A DNA stretch of 64,000 nucleotides, from the NCBI RefSeq assembly GCF_003217495.1, contig NZ_QJSW01000003.1, positions 124,001 through 188,000 on the forward strand, written 5' to 3'. The stretch is from Paenibacillus barcinonensis (lineage in GTDB: Bacteria; Bacillota; Bacilli; Paenibacillales; Paenibacillaceae). The position numbers and the translations under genes are program-made. This document shows positions 39,260 to 47,749 of this stretch, one piece after another (the stretch's first letter is position 1; every line of letters starts with the position of its first letter). The notes below the pieces were generated by a model. The model saw nothing but the letters and a program-made list of their open reading frames with translations. It was not told the origin of the DNA and did not search any database.

Positions 39260-40909
39260 CTACCTGCCCATCTCCGCTACGAGCTGTTCACCCACAAGCT
39301 GACCAGACAATGTAACAATCGGGGTTCCGCCGCCAGGGTGGGTTGTGCCGCCCACGTACCAGAGTCCCTGAACATCGCTGCTCTGATTGCCTGGACGCAT
39401 GAAGGTCTGCTTCATCGAATTGGACGAAATGCCATAGATCGAGCCTTGATGAGCTAATGTATCCTGTGCGATCTGCTGCGGAGTATATCGAATTAACACA
39501 TCTGACTGTTTCAGTCCACCAATGCCGCGTGCTTCCAGCTGTTCCAGCACAAAGTCGCCGTAGCACGCCTGCTGCTGCTCCCAGTTCCATGCGTTCGAGA
39601 GATACGGAGCGTTAACCAGAATGAACAGATTGCTGGCTCCGACAGGGGCCATGCCGGATTCAGAATATCCAGAGTAACAGAGGTATATCGTTGGATCGGC
39701 CGGCATCATGCGATCACCAAAAATATGCTCGAACTCAGGCTCGTACTGCTCCGGGAAAAAGACGGTATGATGCAGCAGCTGGCCGTACTGTCTGCGCACT
39801 CCAGCCAGGGTGACGAAACCAGAGATGGACGGTTCATATTTTGCGATTCGGTCATCACTCATGCGTTTCCGATGCTCCTGTGCCAGCAGCAGGCGATTTA
39901 CACTGAGCACATCGCCGTTAGCCACAACCCGATCAGCCTCCATCAAGCCCCGATCGGTATCCACGCCGACCACCTTGCCATGGCGAACCACGATCTGGTG
40001 CACTTCTACCCCCGTCAGAATGTGTACACCCTTCTCTCGCGCAAGTCGGGTCATGCCCTCAATAAGCTGATACGTTCCGCCTTTTACCCCGTAGATGCCC
40101 ACTTCCGCTTCTACATGACCCATCATCGCGAAGATGGAGGGGCACAAATAAGGTGAAGACCCTACATACGTGGCGTATCGCCCGAACATAGCAAGGGTAT
40201 GGGGGTGGCTGAAATACCTGCGCAGCAGTGCATCCAGCTTGACGGCGGGGCGCACCCGGAGCAGACTGCGCAGCATTTGCAGATTGTATTTGTCGGACGG
40301 CTTCAACAACAGCTTGCCCAGAAAATGGCGATTCGCCTCCGCATACAATGACGCAGATTCATCCATAAACGCATCATAACGCATGGCATCCTGCTGGCTG
40401 TATGCAGCAATCTGCTCCTTCATCCAGCCACGATTTTTCGATAGATCCACCGTCGTACCATCTGCAAACACATTCCGTGTTCGCGGCTCCAGCTCATACA
40501 GCTGCACGTAATCCTCCATCTGCACGCCAGCCTGATCAAACACCGAGCGAAATGCATCCGGCATCGTAATCGTGCTTGGCCCCCGGTCAAAATGATATCC
40601 ATCCTGCACGACCTGCTGCAGCTTGCCACCCACATGACTCTGCCGCTCCAGAATGGTTACACGCAGGCCAGCAGAAGCAAGGCGGATCGCACAAGACAGC
40701 CCCCCGAAGCCCGACCCAATAATAATAACGTCCTGTTTTGTTCTCGGGCTTGATGCTTCCGTCAGATGTACATGATGCAGGTTTGTTTCTTCTCTCCGTG
40801 GTAATGCTGCTTTTACTGTTGCTTTTCCTGTTGCTTTTCCTGTTGCTGTTCCTGTTGCTGTTCCTGTTGCTGTTCCTTTACCGTCCACATTCCCTTGTTC
40901 CATGCGCAT
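39260..40909 (-). CDS. CrtN-family carotenoid desaturase/oxidase, copy 3
   Basis: FAD-dependent amine-oxidase-fold enzyme of the phytoene desaturase family, 549 residues. The dinucleotide fold is at residues 60-90 (DVIIIGSGFGGLSCAIRLASAGL), GGKLQQ...DRGPSTITMP follows, and the C-terminal FAD block is GTTHPGGGTPIVTLSGQL. By analogy with C30 clusters it may be the CrtP/CrtNb-type oxidase that makes terminal aldehyde or acid groups, or a further desaturase. Odd feature: an N-terminal tail of about 58 residues with a Gly-Thr-Ala-Thr / Gly-Lys-Ala-Thr repeat, encoded by a 12-bp tandem repeat. The start overlaps the glycosyltransferase stop by one base (TGATG). Confidence 0.88.
   Translation of the reverse strand: MRMEQGNVDGKGTATGTATGTATGKATGKATVKAALPRREETNLHHVHLTEASSPRTKQDVIIIGSGFGGLSCAIRLASAGLRVTILERQSHVGGKLQQVVQDGYHFDRGPSTITMPDAFRSVFDQAGVQMEDYVQLYELEPRTRNVFADGTTVDLSKNRGWMKEQIAAYSQQDAMRYDAFMDESASLYAEANRHFLGKLLLKPSDKYNLQMLRSLLRVRPAVKLDALLRRYFSHPHTLAMFGRYATYVGSSPYLCPSIFAMMGHVEAEVGIYGVKGGTYQLIEGMTRLAREKGVHILTGVEVHQIVVRHGKVVGVDTDRGLMEADRVVANGDVLSVNRLLLAQEHRKRMSDDRIAKYEPSISGFVTLAGVRRQYGQLLHHTVFFPEQYEPEFEHIFGDRMMPADPTIYLCYSGYSESGMAPVGASNLFILVNAPYLSNAWNWEQQQACYGDFVLEQLEARGIGGLKQSDVLIRYTPQQIAQDTLAHQGSIYGISSNSMKQTFMRPGNQSSDVQGLWYVGGTTHPGGGTPIVTLSGQLVGEQLVAEMGR
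40811..40882 (-). repeat. 12-bp tandem repeat inside crtN-3
   Basis: Six 12-bp units of the pattern TKTTCCTGTTGC (plus strand), nearly perfect, encoding (G-T/K-A-T)n at the N-terminus of the CrtN-3 protein. Length changes by whole units would stay in frame. Confidence 0.85.
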
Positions 40910-42069
40910 CAGCTATACCGCCTTCCTTTCCACACGTACCCTTTACCAGATCGGCCCGCTTGCCAGGAGGCCATACCGATGGCAATCACACAAGCCATGC
41001 TGATCGGCTGCAGCAACGAAAGCCACCACGGCTGACCACCGACGTGATCAGATACTCGTTTTACAGCTATGCCAAGCAGCGTTCCCGTGAATCCATACAG
41101 AATGGACGTTGCATTGCCCGTAAGCAGCCCGACAACCAGCCCCAAAGGCGGCACAATATACATAACAGAGTACATCAGCATTGTTCCAAGCAGCAGCACA
41201 TCTCTCCGTCCCATGCCTTCGTACATGTTTTTCTTATACCCGTTCCATACCTCTTCACCATTCTGATACATACGTGTGCTTGTCACATCATGTACATCCG
41301 CAAGCATCACGGGATGACCGGCACGCTTGACCGCTTTGGCAAGACTCATATCATCCACCAGATGCCCTTGAATTGCAGCATGACCGCCGGATGCTTCATA
41401 ACTTGTGCGATGAATAAGTAAAAAAGCCCCCGTAGCGGCAACAAACATCGGATTGGCTGACCTGCGTATCATGAAAATAGGTAAATGACTGATGATCGTA
41501 AACATCATCATCGGCACGACCAGCTTTTCCATCCAGGTTTTGACCACCTGATAGGGAAACCCCGTAACCAGTCCACCGCCCTGCGCACTCCCGGCAGCCA
41601 CAGTCTGCCGAATCGCATCCGGCATCACGCGAACATCGGCATCGACAAACATAAACCATTCCCCTCGCGCCTCCTGAACCAGACGATGACAGGCATGTGA
41701 TTTGCCCATCCACCCTGCCGGAAGATCGGTGCCGTACAGCAACCGCACGCGCGGATCACGGTCAGCAATTGCCTGAACCAGTGCAGCCGTCTCATCCTCG
41801 GAGCGGTCGTCCAGCACCAATACTTCCATGCGAAATCCCTTCGTATGACTGGCAAGCACACTTTCTAGACATTCTTCAATATGTAAGCGTTCATTCCTTG
41901 CAGGAATCAGAACTGAAACAAGCGTATCGGGCGGTGTTATGCTGCTCTTTCGGAAAGAGTATATTTTCGGCAGACAGGCGGCATTCCATAGGGCAAATAA
42001 CATCTGCACAAGCAGCCCGCCCATCAGACACATCCACAGAATTTCAGCTGCACTCAGATCTTGATTCAT
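40909..42069 (-). CDS. Glycosyltransferase family 2 (CrtQ-like, carotenoid glycosylation)
   Basis: 386 residues. GT-A domain: VSVLIPARNERLHIEECLESVL near residue 50, VLVLDDRSEDETAALVQ, and the metal motif in FVDADVRV (D-A-D) near 140; GHLVDDMSLAKAVKRAG provides a later acidic pair. One membrane helix at the N-terminus and three to four at the C-terminus anchor it. Within the crt operon it most likely adds a sugar to the hydroxyl or carboxyl end of the carotenoid. Two bases separate it from the acyltransferase gene. Confidence 0.85.
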   Translation of the reverse strand: MNQDLSAAEILWMCLMGGLLVQMLFALWNAACLPKIYSFRKSSITPPDTLVSVLIPARNERLHIEECLESVLASHTKGFRMEVLVLDDRSEDETAALVQAIADRDPRVRLLYGTDLPAGWMGKSHACHRLVQEARGEWFMFVDADVRVMPDAIRQTVAAGSAQGGGLVTGFPYQVVKTWMEKLVVPMMMFTIISHLPIFMIRRSANPMFVAATGAFLLIHRTSYEASGGHAAIQGHLVDDMSLAKAVKRAGHPVMLADVHDVTSTRMYQNGEEVWNGYKKNMYEGMGRRDVLLLGTMLMYSVMYIVPPLGLVVGLLTGNATSILYGFTGTLLGIAVKRVSDHVGGQPWWLSLLQPISMACVIAIGMASWQAGRSGKGYVWKGRRYS

Positions 42070-42070
42070 G

Positions 42071-42838
42071 CTATCGGTTCACCCGCTTTCGTGCCTCATC
42101 ATATTTTTCACTGGTAGAGCGCATGCCGCGAATCAAGGGATACGCATCTGGCAGACTTCCTTGCCCAAGTCCGATCAGAGCCGACCTGTGATCATCCAGC
42201 TGCTGCTCCAGCACATGCCCCAGCCGCTCTGCAATCTCTTCACTCTTCCATGCTTTCCAATCCTCAGCTACAGGCGAGCCTGCCTGCATAGAGATTTCCG
42301 GCAGATCATGCTGAACCATGCCGTGACATAATGTGACCGGTACGGCAACGGCCTGCGGGAAACGCCGAAGCACCAGCCCAATGCCTGGACGAAACCGAAT
42401 CGGACGGGCCTCCTGATGCAGAATTTCACCTTGCGGGAAAATCCAGACCCTTTTGCCAGCAGCGAGCAGTTCTCCTGTGTATTGCAGTGAGGTTCGAACA
42501 CCAGAAGCACTTTCCTTATTGATCGAGTACGCCCCCAGTTTGCGAAAAAAAGCATACTGCCGAAGCTGCCGCTCCTCCATCATCACATAATGATCACCGC
42601 GTGAGGTTTGCTTCGCCGCATGATACAGCAGCAGTCCATCCCACCACGAGCTGTGGTTCATGAAATAAACAACAGGCTGATTCGGAGCCATGGGCATCAG
42701 ATTGCCATAGCTATCAGCCACCTGCGGATCGAGCGAGCCAGACAGTGTGAACGAACGAAACCGTCTGCGCAGCAGATAATAATGATTGTACAGGGAGAAT
42801 ACCTGGTCAAACGCTTTGGATTTTACGGCGCGGATCAT
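42071..42838 (-). CDS. PlsC-like acyltransferase of the carotenoid operon
   Basis: Lysophospholipid-acyltransferase fold, 255 residues. The H-x4-D motif is NHSSWWDGL near residue 60 and the second motif is VWIFPQGEILHQ (F-P-x-G) near 130, with PVAVPVTLCHG further on. In this context it probably esterifies the sugar of a glycosyl carotenoid with a fatty acid. I set the start at the ATG 42836-42838, with GAGGGGAG upstream, inside the end of the CruF-like gene (32-base overlap). Confidence 0.85.
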   Translation of the reverse strand: MIRAVKSKAFDQVFSLYNHYYLLRRRFRSFTLSGSLDPQVADSYGNLMPMAPNQPVVYFMNHSSWWDGLLLYHAAKQTSRGDHYVMMEERQLRQYAFFRKLGAYSINKESASGVRTSLQYTGELLAAGKRVWIFPQGEILHQEARPIRFRPGIGLVLRRFPQAVAVPVTLCHGMVQHDLPEISMQAGSPVAEDWKAWKSEEIAERLGHVLEQQLDDHRSALIGLGQGSLPDAYPLIRGMRSTSEKYDEARKRVNR

Positions 42839-43574
42839 ACAACCAGCTCCCCTCGGCAAGCAGCACACCTGCAATCGCGATAATAAAGCTGCCGGTAATG
42901 CCTTCCTTCAGCGCCAGCAGGCCGAACAGAAGAATAAACAGCTGGTACAGCCATTTGGCACGCAGGAGCGAACGACGATCCTTAGGCATCACAGGCAAAA
43001 AGAGCGATAAAAATGCACCCATGATGAACCAGCTAACATAATTCGTCCATGGAACACCATAGAACCCGCCTGGAGCCTGCCATTCCCAGAATCCCCTTGC
43101 ATGAGCAACCGGGTCAAGCACCAGATCAAGCACAATTGCCCAAAATCCCGTTTTGAGTGCACGCACCAGCTTGCCGCCCCAGGTCGACCCACCCCCGCTG
43201 ATCAGCGCTGAATTGCCAACGACCGCAATCCATGCAAACCCGAGCGTCACCGGAACACTGAACAGATGAATGCCAAAGAAGCTGGAGTACGCGTACTCGC
43301 CAAAAGGCCAATGGGTATGTACACCGATCCACTCCACCCCCATGCCGCCCAGCCAGATAATGAAGGAAGCGATCCAGAGGTCGGGGCGCAGCCATTTGAC
43401 TGACTGGTCGGACAAAGCAGATCGGTTGGATGGCTGATATATAAGATCAAGCACGTAAAGTGCATAAAATACAAGGAATAGACCGTTTGAAAAGGATAAC
43501 ACCTCGGGAACACCAATCGTCAGCATGAGGATCGCTCCGATGGCATACCACACCCAGTATACCCACTGGACCAT
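42807..43574 (-). CDS. cruF: CruF-type carotenoid hydratase
   Basis: 255-residue membrane protein with about seven helices, of the carotenoid biosynthesis family PF04240/CruF (as I recall). Family marks include GVEWIGVHTHWPFGEYAYSSFFG near residue 78, LDLVLDPVAHARGFWEW near 150, and WTNYVSWFIMG. CruF adds water to a 1,2 (psi-end) double bond, making the tertiary hydroxyl to which sugar can be attached. The ATG overlaps the crtM stop by one base (TGATG). Confidence 0.87.
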   Translation of the reverse strand: MVQWVYWVWYAIGAILMLTIGVPEVLSFSNGLFLVFYALYVLDLIYQPSNRSALSDQSVKWLRPDLWIASFIIWLGGMGVEWIGVHTHWPFGEYAYSSFFGIHLFSVPVTLGFAWIAVVGNSALISGGGSTWGGKLVRALKTGFWAIVLDLVLDPVAHARGFWEWQAPGGFYGVPWTNYVSWFIMGAFLSLFLPVMPKDRRSLLRAKWLYQLFILLFGLLALKEGITGSFIIAIAGVLLAEGSWLYDPRRKIQSV

Positions 43575-44446
43575 CAGGATACCGCCATTCGGGAGGCTTG
43601 AAATGCCAGCATTGGGTAACGCTTCACAATCGCACCTAACATCTCCAGTTTCAATTCATCGCTGACATAGGCACGTTTCGTATATACATCATAGTCGTTA
43701 CGCTCCACAGCATGCAGAATCGTTGAATAAAACGCCGCCGCAAGCTCAATCGAAAATGCACTTTCTGCCGGATACGTGTCCAGACGATCCATGCCGATAC
43801 GGAACCAATTCAGCGCCGCAGCCTTCATGTCCTGGATAATGGCAACAAATCGTTCATCCACAACACCGTTCACCCAATCCTGCTCGGAGTACCCGTGTTT
43901 CTCCATGATCTCCAGAGGGACATAACGGCGCAGTCTTGCCCGGTCCTCTCCCACGTCACGAATAATGTTGACGATCTGCATGCCTTTCCCGAGTGCAATC
44001 CCGTTTATCGCCACTTCTGCACCGTTATCATCACGCAGCACAGGCAGCAGCATCTCTCCTACCGTACCCGCCACCAGATAACAGTAATGCTCCAGCTCCT
44101 CCATCGTGTGGTAATGTGTCTTTCTCAAGTCACTTAACTGACCTTCCATCTGACGGAAAAAAGGGCCTTTGTCCAGATGCGGGAAGCTGCTGAACAGCCA
44201 TCTCAGTGCAGGCCAGATAAAATGTCCTTCTGCTTCTTCCAGACGCTCAAACAGATCCTGAATTTCATGTATCGTATAGGTGGATTGCTCGGGTTCATCC
44301 ACACTGTCGTCAATCATGCGGCAAAAGGCATAGATAACATATACCGCCTCGCGGCGCGGACTTGGCAGCCCTTTGAAGGCCTGATAAAAAGACGATGAGC
44401 CCTTCTGCATCAACTCTTCACATCTGCTCAAAATTGCTTCATTCAT
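43574..44446 (-). CDS. crtM: Squalene/phytoene synthase family, probably 4,4'-diapophytoene synthase CrtM
   Basis: Head-to-head condensation of two prenyl diphosphates. 290 residues with both Asp-rich motifs: DDSVDE near residue 47 and DVGEDRARLRRYVP near 165, plus YCYLVAGTVGEMLLPVL. The firmicute context with several CrtN-type enzymes makes the C30 activity (farnesyl diphosphate, giving diapophytoene) more likely than C40. It overlaps crtN-2 by 4 bases (ATGA). Confidence 0.9.
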   Translation of the reverse strand: MNEAILSRCEELMQKGSSSFYQAFKGLPSPRREAVYVIYAFCRMIDDSVDEPEQSTYTIHEIQDLFERLEEAEGHFIWPALRWLFSSFPHLDKGPFFRQMEGQLSDLRKTHYHTMEELEHYCYLVAGTVGEMLLPVLRDDNGAEVAINGIALGKGMQIVNIIRDVGEDRARLRRYVPLEIMEKHGYSEQDWVNGVVDERFVAIIQDMKAAALNWFRIGMDRLDTYPAESAFSIELAAAFYSTILHAVERNDYDVYTKRAYVSDELKLEMLGAIVKRYPMLAFQASRMAVS

Positions 44447-45906
44447 GTTCCCATCTCCTTCATGAGTTGATTCACAGCCATTCGCGCACCTTGCATCACA
44501 ATCGGCACGCCGCCACCTGGATGCACCGATGCTCCGGCAGCGTATAATCCCTTAATCTTGGGAAACGGCTTGGGCTGCGGTCGATATACGCCGGACTGAA
44601 ACAGGACAGGTGCTATGCCGAAGCTCCCACCGCCATACAGACCGTCACGCGCTGCGTCGGCAGGCGTCCGTAGCTTTTTCCATCGCAACGCCGCACGTAA
44701 ACCAGGGAATCCCCGCTGCTCCGCTTCCTCCAGTACACGTTCTGCCAATGCTTCGCTCTCCTCTTCCCAGTTCACGCCTTCAGCGTCCGGCACAGGGATG
44801 AGAAAATACAATACACTCTGCCCCGAAGGTGCAGCTGTGTCATCGACCGCAGCCGGGTTGAATACGTAAAACGAAGGCCTCGCCGGAATGCGGCGCTTCT
44901 GGAATACTTCCTTGAGGCTTCCATCCAGACTCGGAGGCAGGAAGAACTGGTGTGTCACGGCATCATCCCATCTTTTGTCTACCCCGGCATAGATCAGTAC
45001 ACAGCCGGAAGAGGGGCGATACGGCTTCCGTCTGACCGTTACCTCAGGTGTCTGCTTCAATAAACCGTTCAAGTGGGGGAAATCGCCATTATAGACTACA
45101 GCATCCACATTTTCTGCGCCTTCTGCTGTTTCTATACCTGTACACACCCCATTGCGAATCGTCAGCCCGGTAACTTCCGTCTGCAGCTTGATCTTGCCGC
45201 CGCGGGCAAGCAGCTCCTGCTCCAGAATTTCGGGCAAAGCCGCGTAACCGCCTCGAACCATCCAGATGCCATATTCATGCTCCGCATAAGGAAGCAGGGA
45301 GTAAATACCAGGAGTGCCAAAGGGTGATCCGCCAATATACAGGCTTTGCAGCGAATACGCATCGAGCAATTCTTCATGTTCAAAATAATCCCCTACCGCC
45401 TTGCGCACACTTTTGTGTGCTCGCAATCTGCCCATGAGGGCCATGAGCGAGGGCGTGAAGAAATCCCTTTTACGCGGAAACATCTGCTCCAGAAATGCTG
45501 CACGACCTGCGGGAAACAGGGTGTCCATATCCTTCATAAATCGTGTGAATCCACGGCCCTCGCCGGGGAACAGTCGTTCAATCTCTGCCGTCTGCTCGTG
45601 GCGATCTGTCATCTTGGTCATGACACGTCCGCTGTCATAGTGCACCCGATATAACGGGTCACATCGCAGAAGCTCAACCTTGGAGCGCTCCACGCCCGCC
45701 TCTTCGAGAATGCCCAGCAGCATCTCCGGCAGCAGAACAATGGTTGGTCCCTGGTCAATTCGATAATCGCCTTCCTGTTCAAAAGCAATTCGTCCACCCA
45801 CGCGGGAACCCCGCTCATACACCGTAACATCCCATCCCTGACGATTCAGCAGCAGTGCGGAGGTAAGGCCGCCAATCCCTGCGCCTATAACCGCAGCCCG
45901 CTTCAT
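44443..45906 (-). CDS. crtN: CrtN-family carotenoid desaturase/oxidase, copy 2
   Basis: FAD-dependent desaturase fold, 487 residues: KRAAVIGAGIGGLTSALLLN at the N-terminus, VGGRIAFEQEGDYRIDQGPT, and ASVHPGGGVPIVMQGARMAVNQL at the C-terminus. Starts at the FAD fold without the extension seen in copy 3. It may introduce the 4,4'-diaponeurosporene/lycopene double bonds; copies 1 and 2 cannot be told apart in function by eye. Overlaps by ATGA with both neighbours, showing tight operon structure. Confidence 0.88.
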   Translation of the reverse strand: MKRAAVIGAGIGGLTSALLLNRQGWDVTVYERGSRVGGRIAFEQEGDYRIDQGPTIVLLPEMLLGILEEAGVERSKVELLRCDPLYRVHYDSGRVMTKMTDRHEQTAEIERLFPGEGRGFTRFMKDMDTLFPAGRAAFLEQMFPRKRDFFTPSLMALMGRLRAHKSVRKAVGDYFEHEELLDAYSLQSLYIGGSPFGTPGIYSLLPYAEHEYGIWMVRGGYAALPEILEQELLARGGKIKLQTEVTGLTIRNGVCTGIETAEGAENVDAVVYNGDFPHLNGLLKQTPEVTVRRKPYRPSSGCVLIYAGVDKRWDDAVTHQFFLPPSLDGSLKEVFQKRRIPARPSFYVFNPAAVDDTAAPSGQSVLYFLIPVPDAEGVNWEEESEALAERVLEEAEQRGFPGLRAALRWKKLRTPADAARDGLYGGGSFGIAPVLFQSGVYRPQPKPFPKIKGLYAAGASVHPGGGVPIVMQGARMAVNQLMKEMGT

Positions 45907-47453
45907 GAGTGCCCTCCGGCTTCTGCCGCACGCACATAGGATGAGGGCTTGGTCCGTCTGCGGGCATCCTCTTCCTGAATGAGTCTGACACTGATGCGTG
46001 CCGATTCAAAGATCGTTGGCAAACCACTACCCGGATGGGTTCCCCCGCCTACCAACCAGACTCGCTCCAATTCCTCGAATTGATTATGCGGCCTGAGGTA
46101 CATCATCTGACCCAGATTGTGCGCCATATTGAAGGTCGCCCCGCGGTATACATCCAGCTCGTTTTGCCAATCCAGCGGTGTAAACAGCATGCATTCTTCA
46201 ATGCGCCCACGGATATCAGCCAGCTCTGGAATAGCTTCCAGCCGCTTGATCATCGCCTCCTGCACACTCGCCCGTTCCGCTTCCCAATTGATGTCTCCGG
46301 TAAGATTTGGTGTCGGCATCAGCACATAAAGTGCAGATTTTCCTGCCGGTGCGAGTGTCGGATCAAGCCTCGATGGGTTATGAACATATAGAGACGGGTC
46401 GGCAGACAGCATTTTGTGCTTCGTAATCTCGTCTACATTGACCCGGTAATCCTCTGGAAAATAAATCGAGTGATGTGGCAGATCAATCTCGCCATCTACA
46501 CCCATATAGAGCATTGCTGTAGAGCAGGAATATTTTTTGCGTTTCATTTTCTCAGGTGTGTACTTCTTCAGTACGCCAGGTTCGAACAAATGGTTCACAG
46601 CATGGGCAAAATCTGCATTGAGCACGACATGGTCAGCCTCAATCCGTTCCCCATTCTCCAGCAGCACACCTTCTGCACGTCCATTGCGAACAATGACCTG
46701 CTTCACAGGGGTACCGGTGTGGATACGTCCGCCATATTCTTCAACGACATCGGCCATCGCCTGAAAAATACGATTCAAACCACCGATCGGATGAAACAGA
46801 CCATAATGATGCTCGATAAACGACAGCATCGTAAACGTGCCCGGACAATCCCATGCGGACATGCCCAGATATTTGGACTGGAATGTAAAAGCCCAGCGCA
46901 GGCGTTCATCCGTAAAATAACGGGATAAAATGCCGTAAACCGTGTTATTAATATCAAGCTTGGGCAGTGCCGTGATTGCATCCTTGCGTAAATAGTCAGT
47001 CAGCTTGCCAAACGGACGCTGGAGCAATGGCATGACTTTGGCTAGCTTCACTTCCTCATCCTGCATGTAACGAAGGTAGTTCTCTTCATTACCAGGGAAC
47101 AGCTCCTTGATCTGCGCTGCTGTCTCTTCCCGATTGCGTGAAGGGGTGAATACCTTGTCTCCAAAGTTCAACGCGTACAGCGGGGTCAGTTCTTTCATAT
47201 CCACATAATCCGACAGCTTGCGCCCGACCATATCAAACATCTCTTCAATTAACTGAGGCATCATCAAAAAAGTAGCCCCGCGGTCGAACTTGTATTCACC
47301 TAGCTCCAGGCGGGCAGAACGTCCACCAATGGTTGGCTGTTTCTCATATACATCGACCTCATATCCCTGACCGGACAGTAACATGGCTGCTGCAAGTCCG
47401 CCCGGACCTGCGCCAATGATGGCTGCACGTTTACGTTGTTGATTCGGTATCAT
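45903..47453 (-). CDS. crtN: CrtN-family carotenoid desaturase, copy 1 (first gene of crt operon)
   Basis: 516 residues. FAD fold KRAAIIGAGPGGLAAAMLLSGQGYEVDVYE, then GGRSARLELGEYKFDRGATFLMMP, HPIGGLNRIFQAMADVVEEYGG and C-terminal VGGGTHPGSGLPTIFESARIS. Likely a 4,4'-diapophytoene desaturase by position at the head of the operon. The ATG at 47451-47453 has AAAGGTG 6 bases upstream. About 100 bases upstream is the triple 11-bp repeat proposed as a CarH operator. Confidence 0.88.
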   Translation of the reverse strand: MIPNQQRKRAAIIGAGPGGLAAAMLLSGQGYEVDVYEKQPTIGGRSARLELGEYKFDRGATFLMMPQLIEEMFDMVGRKLSDYVDMKELTPLYALNFGDKVFTPSRNREETAAQIKELFPGNEENYLRYMQDEEVKLAKVMPLLQRPFGKLTDYLRKDAITALPKLDINNTVYGILSRYFTDERLRWAFTFQSKYLGMSAWDCPGTFTMLSFIEHHYGLFHPIGGLNRIFQAMADVVEEYGGRIHTGTPVKQVIVRNGRAEGVLLENGERIEADHVVLNADFAHAVNHLFEPGVLKKYTPEKMKRKKYSCSTAMLYMGVDGEIDLPHHSIYFPEDYRVNVDEITKHKMLSADPSLYVHNPSRLDPTLAPAGKSALYVLMPTPNLTGDINWEAERASVQEAMIKRLEAIPELADIRGRIEECMLFTPLDWQNELDVYRGATFNMAHNLGQMMYLRPHNQFEELERVWLVGGGTHPGSGLPTIFESARISVRLIQEEDARRRTKPSSYVRAAEAGGHS

Positions 47454-47551
47454 GCCACTCACCTTTCTATGTGGGAACCTCTCTAGTTCTCAAGCCCCTA
47501 ACCTATTATTAAACCGCGGAGAAACACTTTAATCGGATAAACTCAAAAACA

Positions 47552-47584
47552 TTATACAAATGTAGTACAAATATTATACGACAA
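47552..47584 (-). promoter_or_regulatory. Candidate CarH operator at the crt promoter (three 11-bp repeats)
   Basis: Three tandem 11-bp units on the plus strand, each with TAC at the same offset: TTATACAAATG, TAGTACAAATA, TTATACGACAA. Two TATAAT hexamers of the minus strand lie in it (47551-47556 and 47573-47578), so a bound protein would cover the -10. A palindrome TGACCC-AC-GGGTCA follows at 47598-47611, near where the -35 would be. Confidence 0.7.
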
Positions 47585-47640
47585 GTAAAACATAAAATGA
47601 CCCACGGGTCAAATTAATTGTTTTTTTCGCAAAATCCACA

Positions 47641-47676
47641 AAAAAAACATCCCTTGATCATTAGATCAAAGGATGT
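47641..47676 (-). terminator. Terminator of the CarH-like regulator gene
   Basis: 13-bp stem with one mismatch (47647-47659 with 47664-47676), 4-base loop, then eight T on the minus strand. It separates the regulator from the crt operon, so the two are controlled by separate promoters. Confidence 0.85.
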
Positions 47677-47749
47677 CCGCTATACATGAATCTATTCCGT
47701 TCGTCTTTGTTTTATGTAGAAAAAAACGTCCCTGTCCACGCACTACCCC

